Shown here: piece after piece, positions 46,421 through 57,228 of the stretch
Numbering within the stretch: position 1 is the stretch's first letter
How the letters are laid out: each line of letters begins with the position of its first letter
Source: Methanobrevibacter smithii ATCC 35061
GTDB lineage: Archaea; Methanobacteriota; Methanobacteria; Methanobacteriales; Methanobacteriaceae
Length of the DNA stretch: 64,000 bases
NCBI RefSeq assembly: GCF_000016525.1
Contig: NC_009515.1
Span: 1,576,501 to 1,640,500, forward strand
Direction: 5' to 3'
The notes under the pieces: model-generated
Databases searched by the model: none
The model's input: the letters and a program-made list of their open reading frames with translations, nothing else
What the model was told of the DNA's origin: nothing
Made by a program: the position numbers and the translations under genes

Positions 46421-49312
46421 ATGACAAAAGACTCTAAAAAACAGATTATCATTAAAGGAGCTAAAGAACATAATTTGCAAAATATAGATTTAGCTATTCC
46501 TCGTGATGAATTTATTGTAATAACAGGATTAAGCGGGTCTGGTAAGTCTTCACTTGCTTTTGATACAATTTATGCTGAAGGACAGCGTAGATATGTTGAA
46601 TCTCTCTCAGCTTATGCAAGACAATTTTTAGGGCAAATGAAAAAGCCTGAAATGGAATATATTGAAGGTTTGTCTCCTGCTATTTCAATAGACCAAAAAA
46701 CCACAAAAGAAAACCCAAGATCTACAGTAGGAACTATTACTGAAATTTATGATTATCTTAGATTATTATTTGCAAGAATAGGGACACCCCACTGTCCAAA
46801 ATGTGGAAAGGAAATATCTCACCAAACATTGGGCCAAATTGGAGACAGTATAATAGAAGAAGGGGAAGGTAAAAAAATACATATTTTAGCTCCGGTTGTT
46901 AGGGATAAAAAAGGCCAGCACAAGGATGTTTTGGATGATTTGAGAAACAAAGGATTTGTAAGGGCAAGAGTGGACGGTGAAGTTAGAGACCTTGAAGAAG
47001 ATATTGACCTTCCGAAAACTTACAGACACAGCATTGAAGTAGTTGTAGACAGACTAAAAATAAGAAAGGATGTTGACTTTAAAAGAAGACTGGTTGATTC
47101 TCTAGAAACAGCTTCAGAGTTTGCAGACGGACTGATAAATGTACTATTTTCAGATGATGGCAGAGATTATGAGAAAAAATATTCAGAACACTTTGCCTGT
47201 GTAGACTGTGGAATAAACTTTGAAGAACTCACTCCAAGGATGTTTTCATTTAATGCACCTCAGGGAGCATGTCCTGAATGTAATGGTATTGGAGTTAAAA
47301 TGGAAATCGATCCTGATTTAATTATTCCAAATAAAAATCTTACATTAAATGAAGGGGCAGTTACTCCTTGGGCAAAATCAAATAAAAAAGAAAATTATTA
47401 TCATCAGATGCTGGAAGCAGTATCTAAACATTTTAACTTCAGCATGGACACTCCGTTTAATGAATTAACCAATGAACAGCAGGATATAATATTATATGGC
47501 TGTGACGATAAAATACCATTTTCATTTAAACGTAGAAATAAATCTTATCAAGTTAATCGTCAGTTTGAAGGTGTTATTCCGAGAATGGAACGTTTATACA
47601 TTGAAACCAAATCAAATTACAGCAGGAAATACATTTCCAAATTCATGAGTGACAGAAAATGTCATGTATGTCATGGAAAAAGACTTCGTCCTGAGGTACT
47701 GGCTGTAACTGTTGGTGGAAAATCAATAGCTGACGTAGTGGAAATGTCAATTAAGGATTCATATCAGTTCTTCTTGAATTTGGAACTTACTGACAGAGAA
47801 CAGTTCATAGCTAAAGAGGTTTTAAAAGAAATCAGACAAAGACTTAAATTCCTTGTCGATGTTGGGCTTGACTATTTATCAATGGCACGTTCATCAGGTA
47901 CACTGTCTGGTGGTGAAGCTCAAAGAATCAGATTAGCTACTCAAATAGGCTCCGGATTAGTTGGTGTTCTATATATTTTAGATGAACCAAGTATTGGTCT
48001 TCATCAAAGAGATAATGTAAAACTTATTGAAACACTAAAGAGACTTAAAAACTTGGGAAATACTTTAATTGTTGTAGAACACGATGAAGAAACAATATTG
48101 TCTGCAGATTATGTTGTAGATATAGGTCCTGGAGCAGGAGAACACGGTGGAAAAGTAGTTGCCTGCGGAACTCCTGAAGAGATTATGGAGTCACATGAAT
48201 CTGTTACCGGTCAGTATATTTCAAGACGTGAAACAATACCAATTCCACAAACACGCAGATCAGGAAATGATGAATCACTTATAATTAGGGGAGCCAGACA
48301 AAACAATCTTAAAAATATTGATGTTGAAATACCTTTAGGCAAGTTCACATGTGTTACAGGAGTAAGCGGGTCTGGTAAAAGCAGTCTGATTAATGAAATT
48401 TTATACAAAGGGTTAAGCGGAAAATTAAACAATAAATTTACCTTTGCAGGAGATTATGATAAAATTGAAGGTGTAAGCAACATTGATAAAATCATAGCTA
48501 TTGACCAAAAACCGATAGGACGTACTCCAAGATCAAATCCTGCAACTTATACTGGAGTTTTCACGGATATTCGTGATTTATTTGCAGAAACTCCAGAAGC
48601 TAAAGCTAGGGGATATAAACCTGGCAGATTTAGTTTTAATGTAAAGGGAGGAAGATGTGAAGCATGTTCAGGTGACGGTATTGTGCAAATTGAAATGCAC
48701 TTTTTAGCTGATGTATTTGTTCCATGTGAAGTGTGTGGCGGCAAAAGATACAATGAAGAGACTTTAGACATTCGTTACAAAGGTAAAAATATTTATGAAG
48801 TTTTGGAAATGACTGTTGAAGAAGCATTGGACTTTTTTGAACATATTCCGAAAATACATAAAAAACTTAAAACCTTGCTTGATGTAGGTTTGGGCTATAT
48901 GAAAATAGGTCAGCCGGCTACTACTTTATCAGGTGGTGAAGCTCAAAGGATTAAATTAGCTAAAGAGCTTTCAAGGTCAAATACAGGTAACACATTATAT
49001 ATTTTGGATGAACCTACAACTGGTCTTCATTTTGCAGATATTAAGAGATTGTTGTCAGTTCTTGCCAGATTGACTGATGCGGGCAATTCAGTTGTTGTTA
49101 TTGAACATAATTTGGATGTTATTAAAACAGCTGATTATATTATTGATTTGGGTCCTGAAGGTGGAGATGGTGGTGGAAAAGTAATAGCTACCGGAACTCC
49201 AGAAGAAATAGCCAAATCTGGAACATACACTGGTGAATTTTTACAAAAAATCCTTAGTGAAAATATCACACCTTATGCCAAACAGCTTGTTAAAGAGAAA
49301 ATGAGCAAGTAA
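46421..49312 (+). CDS. uvrA: Excinuclease ABC subunit A
   Basis: The ATG after AAGGAGGG gives 963 residues; an in-frame ATG twelve codons upstream lacks such a site. It has two ABC ATPase modules, with Walker [10 protein letters not shown] near residue 33 and GVSGSGKSS near 648, and LSGGEAQRI signatures before each Walker B. Zinc modules [18 protein letters not shown]...[12 protein letters not shown] and CEACSGDG...CEVCGGKR are complete. It recognises DNA damage and loads UvrB. A hairpin terminator overlaps the end of the gene. Confidence 0.97.
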   Translation: MTKDSKKQIIIKGAKEHNLQNIDLAIPRDEFIVITGLSGSGKSSLAFDTIYAEGQRRYVESLSAYARQFLGQMKKPEMEYIEGLSPAISIDQKTTKENPRSTVGTITEIYDYLRLLFARIGTPHCPKCGKEISHQTLGQIGDSIIEEGEGKKIHILAPVVRDKKGQHKDVLDDLRNKGFVRARVDGEVRDLEEDIDLPKTYRHSIEVVVDRLKIRKDVDFKRRLVDSLETASEFADGLINVLFSDDGRDYEKKYSEHFACVDCGINFEELTPRMFSFNAPQGACPECNGIGVKMEIDPDLIIPNKNLTLNEGAVTPWAKSNKKENYYHQMLEAVSKHFNFSMDTPFNELTNEQQDIILYGCDDKIPFSFKRRNKSYQVNRQFEGVIPRMERLYIETKSNYSRKYISKFMSDRKCHVCHGKRLRPEVLAVTVGGKSIADVVEMSIKDSYQFFLNLELTDREQFIAKEVLKEIRQRLKFLVDVGLDYLSMARSSGTLSGGEAQRIRLATQIGSGLVGVLYILDEPSIGLHQRDNVKLIETLKRLKNLGNTLIVVEHDEETILSADYVVDIGPGAGEHGGKVVACGTPEEIMESHESVTGQYISRRETIPIPQTRRSGNDESLIIRGARQNNLKNIDVEIPLGKFTCVTGVSGSGKSSLINEILYKGLSGKLNNKFTFAGDYDKIEGVSNIDKIIAIDQKPIGRTPRSNPATYTGVFTDIRDLFAETPEAKARGYKPGRFSFNVKGGRCEACSGDGIVQIEMHFLADVFVPCEVCGGKRYNEETLDIRYKGKNIYEVLEMTVEEALDFFEHIPKIHKKLKTLLDVGLGYMKIGQPATTLSGGEAQRIKLAKELSRSNTGNTLYILDEPTTGLHFADIKRLLSVLARLTDAGNSVVVIEHNLDVIKTADYIIDLGPEGGDGGGKVIATGTPEEIAKSGTYTGEFLQKILSENITPYAKQLVKEKMSK

Positions 49313-49325
49313 ATTTTCTCTTTTT
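49292..49325 (+). terminator. uvrA terminator overlapping the stop codon
   Basis: AAAGAGAAAAT at 49292-49302, inside the last codons of uvrA, pairs perfectly with ATTTTCTCTTT at 49313-49323, followed by more T. Confidence 0.65.
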
Positions 49326-49407
49326 CAACAAAGTATTTAATAAAGTTATGACATATTAACTTTAAGTTCACTTTTTTAGAAGTAACTAATATTTAAGGTG
49401 AAATATT

Positions 49408-50271
49408 TTGAAATTTGTAGATTTTTTCTCAATTTTTATTCGCGGAATACTTATGGGTTCTGCAGATATTGTTCCTGGAGTTTCTGGAGGAACAATTGCA
49501 TTAATCACAGGTATTTACGAACGTTTGGTACATTCAATAAGTACAATTAATTTTACTTTCATAAAACCATTACTTAAAGGAGATTTAAAGGGTTTTAAAG
49601 AAAGACTATTCTATGAAATTGACTTTAAATTTTTCATACCGTTATTATGTGGTATTGGACTTGCAATGTTAACATTAGCTAATGTTATTTCATATTGTAT
49701 GGATGTATACACTGCTTTAACCTATTCATTCTTTTTAGGATTAATTATTGCTTCGTCATATGTGTTATACAGGCAAATGGATGAACTTACTCTCAAACAT
49801 GTAATTTTTACTGTTATTGGGGCTGTTTTAGCATATATTTTTGTAAGTTTAAATCCGATAGCTATGAATCATACTTTGCCGATACTGTTTATTTCAGGTT
49901 TGATAGCTATCTGTGCAATGATTTTGCCGGGTATTTCAGGATCATTTTTACTTTTATTGTTAGGTCAGTATGAGTATATGTTAAATGCTTTAAAGACTAT
50001 GAGTTTAAGTGAAATTGTTGTATTTTGTGCAGGTGCCTTTATTGGTATTTTAGGATTTTCCAAAGTCTTAAATTATTTGCTTGAACATCATGAAGGCATT
50101 ACAATGGCATTTCTTATTGGTGTGATGATTGGTACATTAAAACTTCCTGTTGTACATATTGTAAATACAACTCCGCTTACATTTGCTGCATTATTGCCTT
50201 GTATTATCCTGGCTATTATTGGATTTGTTATAATTGTTGTTATGGAAACTAAATTCGATTATATCGAATGA
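49408..50271 (+). CDS. DUF368 polyprenyl-phosphate transporter family
   Basis: This membrane protein (287 residues) has about eight hydrophobic segments. The DUF368 signature GSADIVPGVSGGTIALITG is at residues 16-34, and the related MILPGISGSFLLLLLGQYE is at about 170, giving an inverted two-fold pattern. Bacterial members (PopT) have been shown to return undecaprenyl phosphate across the membrane. An archaeal member would recycle the C55 or dolichyl carrier for pseudomurein or glycoprotein glycans. The start is TTG after GGTGAAATAT. It has its own promoter and stands alone. Confidence 0.88.
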   Translation: MKFVDFFSIFIRGILMGSADIVPGVSGGTIALITGIYERLVHSISTINFTFIKPLLKGDLKGFKERLFYEIDFKFFIPLLCGIGLAMLTLANVISYCMDVYTALTYSFFLGLIIASSYVLYRQMDELTLKHVIFTVIGAVLAYIFVSLNPIAMNHTLPILFISGLIAICAMILPGISGSFLLLLLGQYEYMLNALKTMSLSEIVVFCAGAFIGILGFSKVLNYLLEHHEGITMAFLIGVMIGTLKLPVVHIVNTTPLTFAALLPCIILAIIGFVIIVVMETKFDYIE

Positions 50272-50325
50272 TTTTTCCTCTTTTTTTTTAAAATATTATA
50301 AACCTTAACGATATAATATTATATA

Positions 50326-52917
50326 ATGATAATTCTTAAAAAAATAAAAAAACAGTGGAAATTATATCCAATAGGTTCTCCAAAAGGAGCATTGAATAAT
50401 AAAAGAGAACCTGAGTATGTTGGAACTGTTAAATTTAAAAAATATGATGATTCAATAGCTATTTCCAGATTTGTAGCGGATTACAATTACTCGGATTCAT
50501 CTAATTTATCAGAAAAATTAGTTCCGCCTCAGGAAGTAATTAAACTTTTAAGGAGTCAGGCTGTTTTTTTAGCAACTAGGGATGATGAAGTTGAGGATTA
50601 TCTTAAATCACTGAATATTAAGGTAAGGCACACCAGAGTTTGTGATTTTTGTGCATTTGAAGGAAATATTACAATTGTAAACTCTGAATTTTCATATAAA
50701 CACAATAATCAGTTGATATGTGAGCAGTGTGCATATGAAACAATTAAAAGGGAAATTAAACTTCAGGGATTTGATAAAAAAATATTCAGAAACCTTAAAG
50801 ACATTTTAGATAAAACAGGTAATTTGGAAAAAACATTGTCTGTTCTCTCACCTAAATTTGATCCACTTTCTAACAGAAATTTAACATTATTTGACAGAGT
50901 AGATACAAAATCCAAGTATAAAATACCTGATGTATCAATGAAAAGACTTAAAATACCTCATAAGTTCAGGGATATTTTAATTAAAAATGGAAATAAAAAA
51001 TTATTGCCTGTCCAATATTTGGCAATTAAGGAAGGCCTTTTAAAAAATCAGGATTTGCTTGTTGTAAGTGCAACAGGAAGTGGAAAAACTTTGGTTGGAG
51101 AGCTTGCAGGAGTAACCAAAGCAATGAAAGGTCAAAAATTTATATTCCTGACACCTCTGGTAGCACTGGCTAATCAGAAATACCGTGATTTTAAAAGAAA
51201 ATATAAAAAGTTAGGCTTAAAGGTAGCTATTAAAGTAGGTAGAAATAGGGTTAAAGCTAAAGGTGAATTGAAACTGCCTGACAGTGATGTTAAAGATGCA
51301 GATATAATTGTTGGAACCTATGAAGGCTTGGATTATCTTTTAAGAAACGGGAACTCAGCTTTATTGTCTAATTTAGGAGTGGTTTTAATTGATGAAATCC
51401 ACATGATTGATGATGAAGACAGAGGAACAAGACTTAATGGATTAATAAAACGTATCAAGCATTTATATCCTCATTCACAGATTATTGGTCTTTCAGCTAC
51501 TGTTAAAAATCCTGAATTTTTAGCCGGTGAGTTTAATATGAAATTGGTGGAATATTCTCAAAGGCCGGTTCCATTGGAACGTCATTTGGTTTATATCAGA
51601 TCAGAATCTTCAAAACACCATATAATGCAAAAATTAGCTAAAAAGGAATTTAATACAAAGTCTAAAAAAGGTTACAGAGGACAGACTATAATTTTCACCA
51701 ATTCAAGACGAAAAACTCATAAGATAGCTAATTTCCTCCAAAATAAAAAGGTCAATGCCGCAGCATATCATGCAGGTCTGTCCTATTATAAAAAAGAAAA
51801 AATAGAAAAGGACTTTGACAGGGGAAAAATATCTGTTGTTGTAACTACAGCTGCACTTGCTGCAGGTGTTGATTTTCCAGCGTCACAGGTAATATTTGAC
51901 TCATTGGTAATGGGAAATAAGTGGATCAGTCCAAATGAATTTTCACAAATGCTTGGACGTGCAGGAAGACCAAGCTATCATGACAGGGGAATAGTATATT
52001 TGCTGCCTGAAGTAGGCCATGACTTTGACGGCGAAAGTGAAGAGGCAAAGGCACTGGATTTACTTGAAAGTGACAGCGAAGATGTATTTATAGAATATGA
52101 TGAAGAAAGCTCATATGAACAGATATTGGCAGATATTTCTTCAAGATCAATAAAAACAACAGATGAGTTAAATAAATTCTATAAAAATATAAATATTCCG
52201 GTAGACATTAGAACAGCTATTAATGAAATGGAAGATTTGGGATTAATAGATATTGTAGGAAATAAATTAAACATAACAAAATATGGCCGTGCAGTATCAG
52301 TATCCTTTTTATCTCTGGAGGATGCGGATTATATTAAAAAATCAATTGATGATAGGGGATATCTAAAGGTCTATTTAAGAAAGTCTCCGTACTATAAGAA
52401 AAAAGACAAATTCAACAAATTAAGGGTAAAAATATTGGCTATTGGACTGCAGCTGGAAATGTTTGAAAATGCATATCTGTCTTCAGTTGTACATAATCAG
52501 ATAGCAAACGCTTTAAAAATTAAATTTTCAACAAGACTGTTTGCAGAATCAACACTGGATATTATTTCATCAGGTGAAGCAATAAGTAAACTGGACAAAA
52601 AATTTCAGGATGCTTTAATTAATATTCAATCAGATTTCTTAAAATGCAAATGTGAAGACAGACCGTTTTGTGACTGTCTGCAAAAGGGAATATCTGAAGT
52701 AATAATAAATGAAAGGCTTAAAGGTAAAGATCCGATAGATATTTCAAATAAACTGTTCAGGAAATATCAGATACAGGTCTATCCTGGAGACATATTTTCA
52801 TGGTTAGACAGTTATGTTAAAAATTTAGATGCGATAAAAAGAATAGCTAAAGCATTTAACCGTAAAAAAGTTGAAAGAGAGGCACATAAATTAATCAAAG
52901 CTATTGAGAACGGATGA
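50326..52917 (+). CDS. DEAD/DEAH-box helicase with N-terminal zinc domain
   Basis: The protein has 863 residues. N-terminal domain (1-200): CDFC and CEQC near 108-137 form a likely zinc site. Helicase core: SATGSGKT near 248, DEIHMIDDEDRG near 356, LSATV near 388, IIFTNSRRKTHK near 455, and MLGRAGRPSYHDRG near 545 (motif VI). A winged-helix-like part follows, and a Cys-rich CKCEDRPFCDC near 775 may bind a second metal. The Ski2/Hel308-like core suggests a DNA or RNA role. I believe the archaeal group carries a DUF5814 N-terminal domain, but its task is unknown. The mRNA is probably leaderless (TATA near 50292). Confidence 0.85.
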   Translation: MIILKKIKKQWKLYPIGSPKGALNNKREPEYVGTVKFKKYDDSIAISRFVADYNYSDSSNLSEKLVPPQEVIKLLRSQAVFLATRDDEVEDYLKSLNIKVRHTRVCDFCAFEGNITIVNSEFSYKHNNQLICEQCAYETIKREIKLQGFDKKIFRNLKDILDKTGNLEKTLSVLSPKFDPLSNRNLTLFDRVDTKSKYKIPDVSMKRLKIPHKFRDILIKNGNKKLLPVQYLAIKEGLLKNQDLLVVSATGSGKTLVGELAGVTKAMKGQKFIFLTPLVALANQKYRDFKRKYKKLGLKVAIKVGRNRVKAKGELKLPDSDVKDADIIVGTYEGLDYLLRNGNSALLSNLGVVLIDEIHMIDDEDRGTRLNGLIKRIKHLYPHSQIIGLSATVKNPEFLAGEFNMKLVEYSQRPVPLERHLVYIRSESSKHHIMQKLAKKEFNTKSKKGYRGQTIIFTNSRRKTHKIANFLQNKKVNAAAYHAGLSYYKKEKIEKDFDRGKISVVVTTAALAAGVDFPASQVIFDSLVMGNKWISPNEFSQMLGRAGRPSYHDRGIVYLLPEVGHDFDGESEEAKALDLLESDSEDVFIEYDEESSYEQILADISSRSIKTTDELNKFYKNINIPVDIRTAINEMEDLGLIDIVGNKLNITKYGRAVSVSFLSLEDADYIKKSIDDRGYLKVYLRKSPYYKKKDKFNKLRVKILAIGLQLEMFENAYLSSVVHNQIANALKIKFSTRLFAESTLDIISSGEAISKLDKKFQDALINIQSDFLKCKCEDRPFCDCLQKGISEVIINERLKGKDPIDISNKLFRKYQIQVYPGDIFSWLDSYVKNLDAIKRIAKAFNRKKVEREAHKLIKAIENG

Positions 52918-53295
52918 AACTTTTAAATTAGCCAATTTTGAGTTTTTAAAATAAATTAAATGGGAGTGGCATTTGCAGTCACTGCAGCCGAAATCAGCTA
53001 TTGATTCCTCATTTTCAATTATTTTTTTAGCTATTTCACATTCCAGTTTTTCATCAGACTCTTTTGTATAAACCTTTTCAATTTCGCTGTTTTTATTTAA
53101 TAAAAGGTAATCAATATGCCAGTGCTTTTTCTTATTGTCTGACAGGTGTCTTTTAACTCTGGATTCAAGGCAGTTCATAGCTGAACCGACATAAACATAA
53201 CATCCTTTTTTAAAGTTGATAAATCCTAATTTTTTGCCGATTTTAATTTCAGTATCTTTTTTAATGTTGATTATTAGACAGTAGCTTCCTTTCAT
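52891..53295 (-). CDS. DUF123 GIY-YIG domain protein
   Basis: The 134-residue protein has CYVYVGSAMN near residue 31, the GIY-YIG-like strand pair, then RVKRHLSDNKKKHWHIDYLL, and Cys/His residues in DFGCSDCKCHSHLIYF. DUF123 is a small archaeal family related to the nuclease domain of UvrC; it is sometimes fused to endonuclease III. GGTG lies upstream of the ATG. The stop lies 27 bases inside the convergent helicase gene. A DNA repair role fits with uvrA and uvrB near by, but no activity has been shown that I know of. Confidence 0.85.
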   Translation of the reverse strand: MKGSYCLIINIKKDTEIKIGKKLGFINFKKGCYVYVGSAMNCLESRVKRHLSDNKKKHWHIDYLLLNKNSEIEKVYTKESDEKLECEIAKKIIENEESIADFGCSDCKCHSHLIYFKNSKLANLKVSSVLNSFD

Positions 53296-53451
53296 GTTTT
53301 TCTACACCTTGTAATAATAGTTTATTATATATTTTTTTTATTTTCTTAATGCTTTTTTAAATATATTTCAATTAACTTTATTTATTAATAAAAACATAAT
53401 TGACTTCATAATAAAGTTATTTTATTATTATATAAAATTATGAGGTGTTTT

Positions 53452-56400
53452 ATGAGGAAAAAATTCTTAACAGTATTTTTTATTTTATTGTTTTTACTAT
53501 GTTTGTCTGTAGTTTCTGCAACTGATGAAAATACTAATTCCAGCATAGTTGCTCAGGATTATGATGGAAATGAATTTTATGTTGATTTAGGAGGAGATGA
53601 TAGTAACTCCGGTCAACTTAATAGCCCATTTAATTCAATAAATAAAGCAGTAGAAGTATCTAATCCTCGTGATAATGTTGTTATTCATTTAGGGGAAGGT
53701 ACATTTGAAGGAAATGGAAATGTGATGATATCAATCAATAAAGCTCATTTAAGCCAAGGTGGTTCAATAACTATTGTTGGTGCAGGAGCTGATAAAACTA
53801 TAATTAAAGGAAGTAGTGCATATTATGCATTTAATATATATGCTGATTCTGTAGTTACTTTAAGAGATTTATCTATTGTTGATTGTAAAAGTGTTGAAGG
53901 TGGTGCAATATGCAATTCCGGTACATTATTAGTTGATAACTGTATTTTCAGGAATAATTTTGCATTCAATACTGGGGGAGCTATATCTTCTATAGAAAAT
54001 GGGGATTGTAAAATTTATAACTCAGTATTTATTAATAATTCAGTTACCTGTAATGATGAATATGGGAATGCTAATGGTGGAGCTGTTTATTCATTAAAAA
54101 GTGATTTATTAGTTGATTCCTGCAGATTTGTAGGTAATTTTGCAAAAGGTAACTGTTTAAATGCAATTTCTGGAGGAGCTATTTATGTAGGTACTTATTT
54201 AAATAATGTTCCTTCTGTGAAAAACAGTAATTTTATTAATAATTATGTTGTTTCAACAAACTTCAGAACAAACTGGGAATATGCCAAAGGCGGATCTATT
54301 TATATGATAAACTGTAACTTATTTAATGATTCTTTTATTAATTCTAGTGTTACAGGAAATAATGGAGTAGGTGGATCTTATTATTCTGAACCTAAATACT
54401 TAAATAGTATTTCCAATATTTTGAGAATTAACTCAAGTGTTAATGGTGTTTTGGAAAGCAATATTTATCCTGCTGATTATGATGGAAAGTACTCTAATGA
54501 AGTTGTAGTGTATGTTTCTGTTAATGGTAATGATGAAAATGGTAACGGGTCTTTTAATAATCCTTATGCTACAATAGCTAATGCAATTGCTAAATCAGCG
54601 GGTAATGTATATAACTTGAAAGTGTACTTGTTAGATGGAATTTATAGTGGAGCAGGCAATACTAATATCAGTTTGCCAAGTAGTATGAATATTCAAATTG
54701 CAGCTATTGGTTCTAAAGTCATAATTGATGGAAGTGGTTCTAATTGGTTTGCAGCTAATGAAAGATCAATTTCCGGATTTAAATATGTTTTATCTAATTT
54801 AAATTTAATTAATTTTAAAGCTAAAAGCACAGGATATAAAAAAGAAAATAATATTGGGGTTATTTCTAATTATGCAGATTTAACTATTGATAATTGTATT
54901 TTTAAAAATATTGCAGGTTCTTCAATATCCAATTATGATTTGGCTAATTTAAAGGTTATTAATTCATCATTTGTAGATTCAAAACACTTGGGATTCTATG
55001 GTGGTGTTTTATTTAATTATGATGCTAATGCAAGATTTTATAATTGTATTGTAAATAATTATTCTTCAACAGATATTTTTTATTCTACAGCAGTTAATAC
55101 AGAAAATGTTTATTTGGAGTTTTTTAATTCAACATTTAAAAATTTAAAAAGCTTTGATTCCAGATGTAAGTTTTTAGGAGCAAGTAATACAAATGTTACT
55201 ATGAGTTATGTTAATTATGCAGATAATGATTGCAATTTTGCAGTTGCTTATGATAAATCCTTTGTGAAAATAGATAATTCTGTATTTAAAAATAGTAACT
55301 GGTTAAGCGGGTCTGTTAATGGAATGATATGGAATGTTTATAATTCCTCTTTTATAAATATAAACTCTTTAACTTTCAGTTCAATTAATGATTATAAAAG
55401 TAATTTTAACGGATGTCTATTTGATGGAGGAAATGTGGAATTTAGAGGAAATACCATAACTGTTGGAAATTCAAGTTTTTATAATAATAAAGTAATCATT
55501 GTTAATAATGATAATCAAAAGGGAAATTTAGATTTTAATTATAATTATTGGATTGATGAAACTCCTAAAAATATGATTGATACAACTGCAAATGTTAAAT
55601 TAAATTATTGGATTGTTAAACATTTATCTGCAGAAAACTTATTTAATGATAGCTATAAAGTAGTTATTTCTTATAAATTATTTGATGGAAGTGATTATAA
55701 AGATTATGATGTTAGATATGTTCCAATAAAACCGGTTAGATTTACTTTAATAACTTCCAAAGGAAGTAATTCTTTAGATTCCGGTACATTGATTAATGAT
55801 ATCTTTGAATTTATTAATACGGCTAATGATGATAGAAATGTAGTAGTTAGCTTTACAGATAATACTAAATTAAATATAACTCTTTATAATCAACATAAAG
55901 TAGATACTAATATAGATTTATCTCAAAAAACAGCTAAAATATGGGACATAGTTGAAATTAATGTAAATATTAAGGATAATAAAACAGGATTGGCAGTTGA
56001 TTTCGGTATTGTTGAAATTTATTTAAATAATAAATTAATAAGTTCAAATAATGTTACTGGATTAACTATCAGTAAATCTATCACAGTTGATGAAAGTAAA
56101 TCATTTTATAATATTTCAGTTATTTATAAAGGAAATAATAAATATGCAAATTCTTCAAATTCAGCTATATTAAGAATATCTTCAATTCCTCTTGAAACAG
56201 TTATTATTTCTAAAGATTTAACTAAATATTATAAAAACGGATCCCAGTTTGATGTTGTCCTTAAAGATGTTTTAGGTAATGTTCTAGTTGGTAAAATAGT
56301 TAAAATCACAATTAATGGTGTTACTTATAATAAAATAACTAATGATAAAGGAGAAGCCAGATTGTCTATAAACCTTTTCCCAGGTGTTTATAATATAACT

Positions 56401-57228
56401 GTTTTATTTGAAGATGATGATAATTATGTTAAATCATTAAATACCAATAAAATAGTTGTTTTATCCAAGATAATTACAAAATTTGTAGATAATAATAAAT
56501 TTATTGTTAAATTGGTAAATGATGATGGAACTCCAAAAACAAATGCTTCATTAGCTATTATTGCAAATGGTGTTCAATATAATCGTATTACTAATGGTAG
56601 TGGTGAAGCTAGACTTAATGTTAGATTAAATCCGAATAATTATATTTTTGCTGTAACTGATGGTCAGGAAGTTGTTTCAAGTTCTGTTAATGTTTTATCA
56701 ACAATTGAAACTAGTGATATTTCAATGTTTTATAAAGATGGAACAAAATATTCTGTTAAATTATGTGATCTTGATGGAAATATAATGCCTAATAAAAATG
56801 TTGCAATTACTATTAATGGTGTTACTTATAATAAGGTAACTGACTCTAATGGTGTTGCTTATTTAAATATTAATCTTAATCCTGGTGTTTATGGTATTTC
56901 AGCAAGTTATGATGGAAAAACTGTTTATAATACCATTTCAATTGCAGCTATGCCTGTTACTATAGTTTCATCTAGTGTTAATATTCAACAAGGTACATTT
57001 TATAAAGTTAAATTTTCTGATGCTTTGTCAAATCCAATCATCGGACAAAAAGTGGGAATGCTTGTTAATGGAGTAATGTATTATCGTGAAACTGATGATT
57101 TAGGTGTTGCATCTATTAAGATTAATCTTAATCCGGGTCATTATATGATAACTTCTGGTTTATTATCTAATGCATATGAAGCTAAAACTATGAATAATAT
57201 TATAACAGTTAGTGGAGGTTACTTATGA
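53452..57228 (+). CDS. Beta-helix adhesin with C-terminal Ig-like repeats
   Basis: The ATG after GAGGTG gives 1258 residues with signal peptide FILLFLLCLSVVSATDEN; an ATG four codons upstream lacks a site. Two beta-helix modules begin with matching openings, YVDLGGDDSNSGQLNSPFNS near 43 and YVSVNGNDENGNGSFNNPYA near 350. An Ig-like domain lies at about 820-910. Four 80-residue repeats follow from about 917 (DLTKYYKNGSQ, ITINGVTYNK, NLFPGVYNI), related to those in the other two adhesins. There is no anchor segment; the wall contact may be through these repeats. The stop overlaps the next ATG by four bases (ATGA). Confidence 0.85.
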   Translation: MRKKFLTVFFILLFLLCLSVVSATDENTNSSIVAQDYDGNEFYVDLGGDDSNSGQLNSPFNSINKAVEVSNPRDNVVIHLGEGTFEGNGNVMISINKAHLSQGGSITIVGAGADKTIIKGSSAYYAFNIYADSVVTLRDLSIVDCKSVEGGAICNSGTLLVDNCIFRNNFAFNTGGAISSIENGDCKIYNSVFINNSVTCNDEYGNANGGAVYSLKSDLLVDSCRFVGNFAKGNCLNAISGGAIYVGTYLNNVPSVKNSNFINNYVVSTNFRTNWEYAKGGSIYMINCNLFNDSFINSSVTGNNGVGGSYYSEPKYLNSISNILRINSSVNGVLESNIYPADYDGKYSNEVVVYVSVNGNDENGNGSFNNPYATIANAIAKSAGNVYNLKVYLLDGIYSGAGNTNISLPSSMNIQIAAIGSKVIIDGSGSNWFAANERSISGFKYVLSNLNLINFKAKSTGYKKENNIGVISNYADLTIDNCIFKNIAGSSISNYDLANLKVINSSFVDSKHLGFYGGVLFNYDANARFYNCIVNNYSSTDIFYSTAVNTENVYLEFFNSTFKNLKSFDSRCKFLGASNTNVTMSYVNYADNDCNFAVAYDKSFVKIDNSVFKNSNWLSGSVNGMIWNVYNSSFININSLTFSSINDYKSNFNGCLFDGGNVEFRGNTITVGNSSFYNNKVIIVNNDNQKGNLDFNYNYWIDETPKNMIDTTANVKLNYWIVKHLSAENLFNDSYKVVISYKLFDGSDYKDYDVRYVPIKPVRFTLITSKGSNSLDSGTLINDIFEFINTANDDRNVVVSFTDNTKLNITLYNQHKVDTNIDLSQKTAKIWDIVEINVNIKDNKTGLAVDFGIVEIYLNNKLISSNNVTGLTISKSITVDESKSFYNISVIYKGNNKYANSSNSAILRISSIPLETVIISKDLTKYYKNGSQFDVVLKDVLGNVLVGKIVKITINGVTYNKITNDKGEARLSINLFPGVYNITVLFEDDDNYVKSLNTNKIVVLSKIITKFVDNNKFIVKLVNDDGTPKTNASLAIIANGVQYNRITNGSGEARLNVRLNPNNYIFAVTDGQEVVSSSVNVLSTIETSDISMFYKDGTKYSVKLCDLDGNIMPNKNVAITINGVTYNKVTDSNGVAYLNINLNPGVYGISASYDGKTVYNTISIAAMPVTIVSSSVNIQQGTFYKVKFSDALSNPIIGQKVGMLVNGVMYYRETDDLGVASIKINLNPGHYMITSGLLSNAYEAKTMNNIITVSGGYL

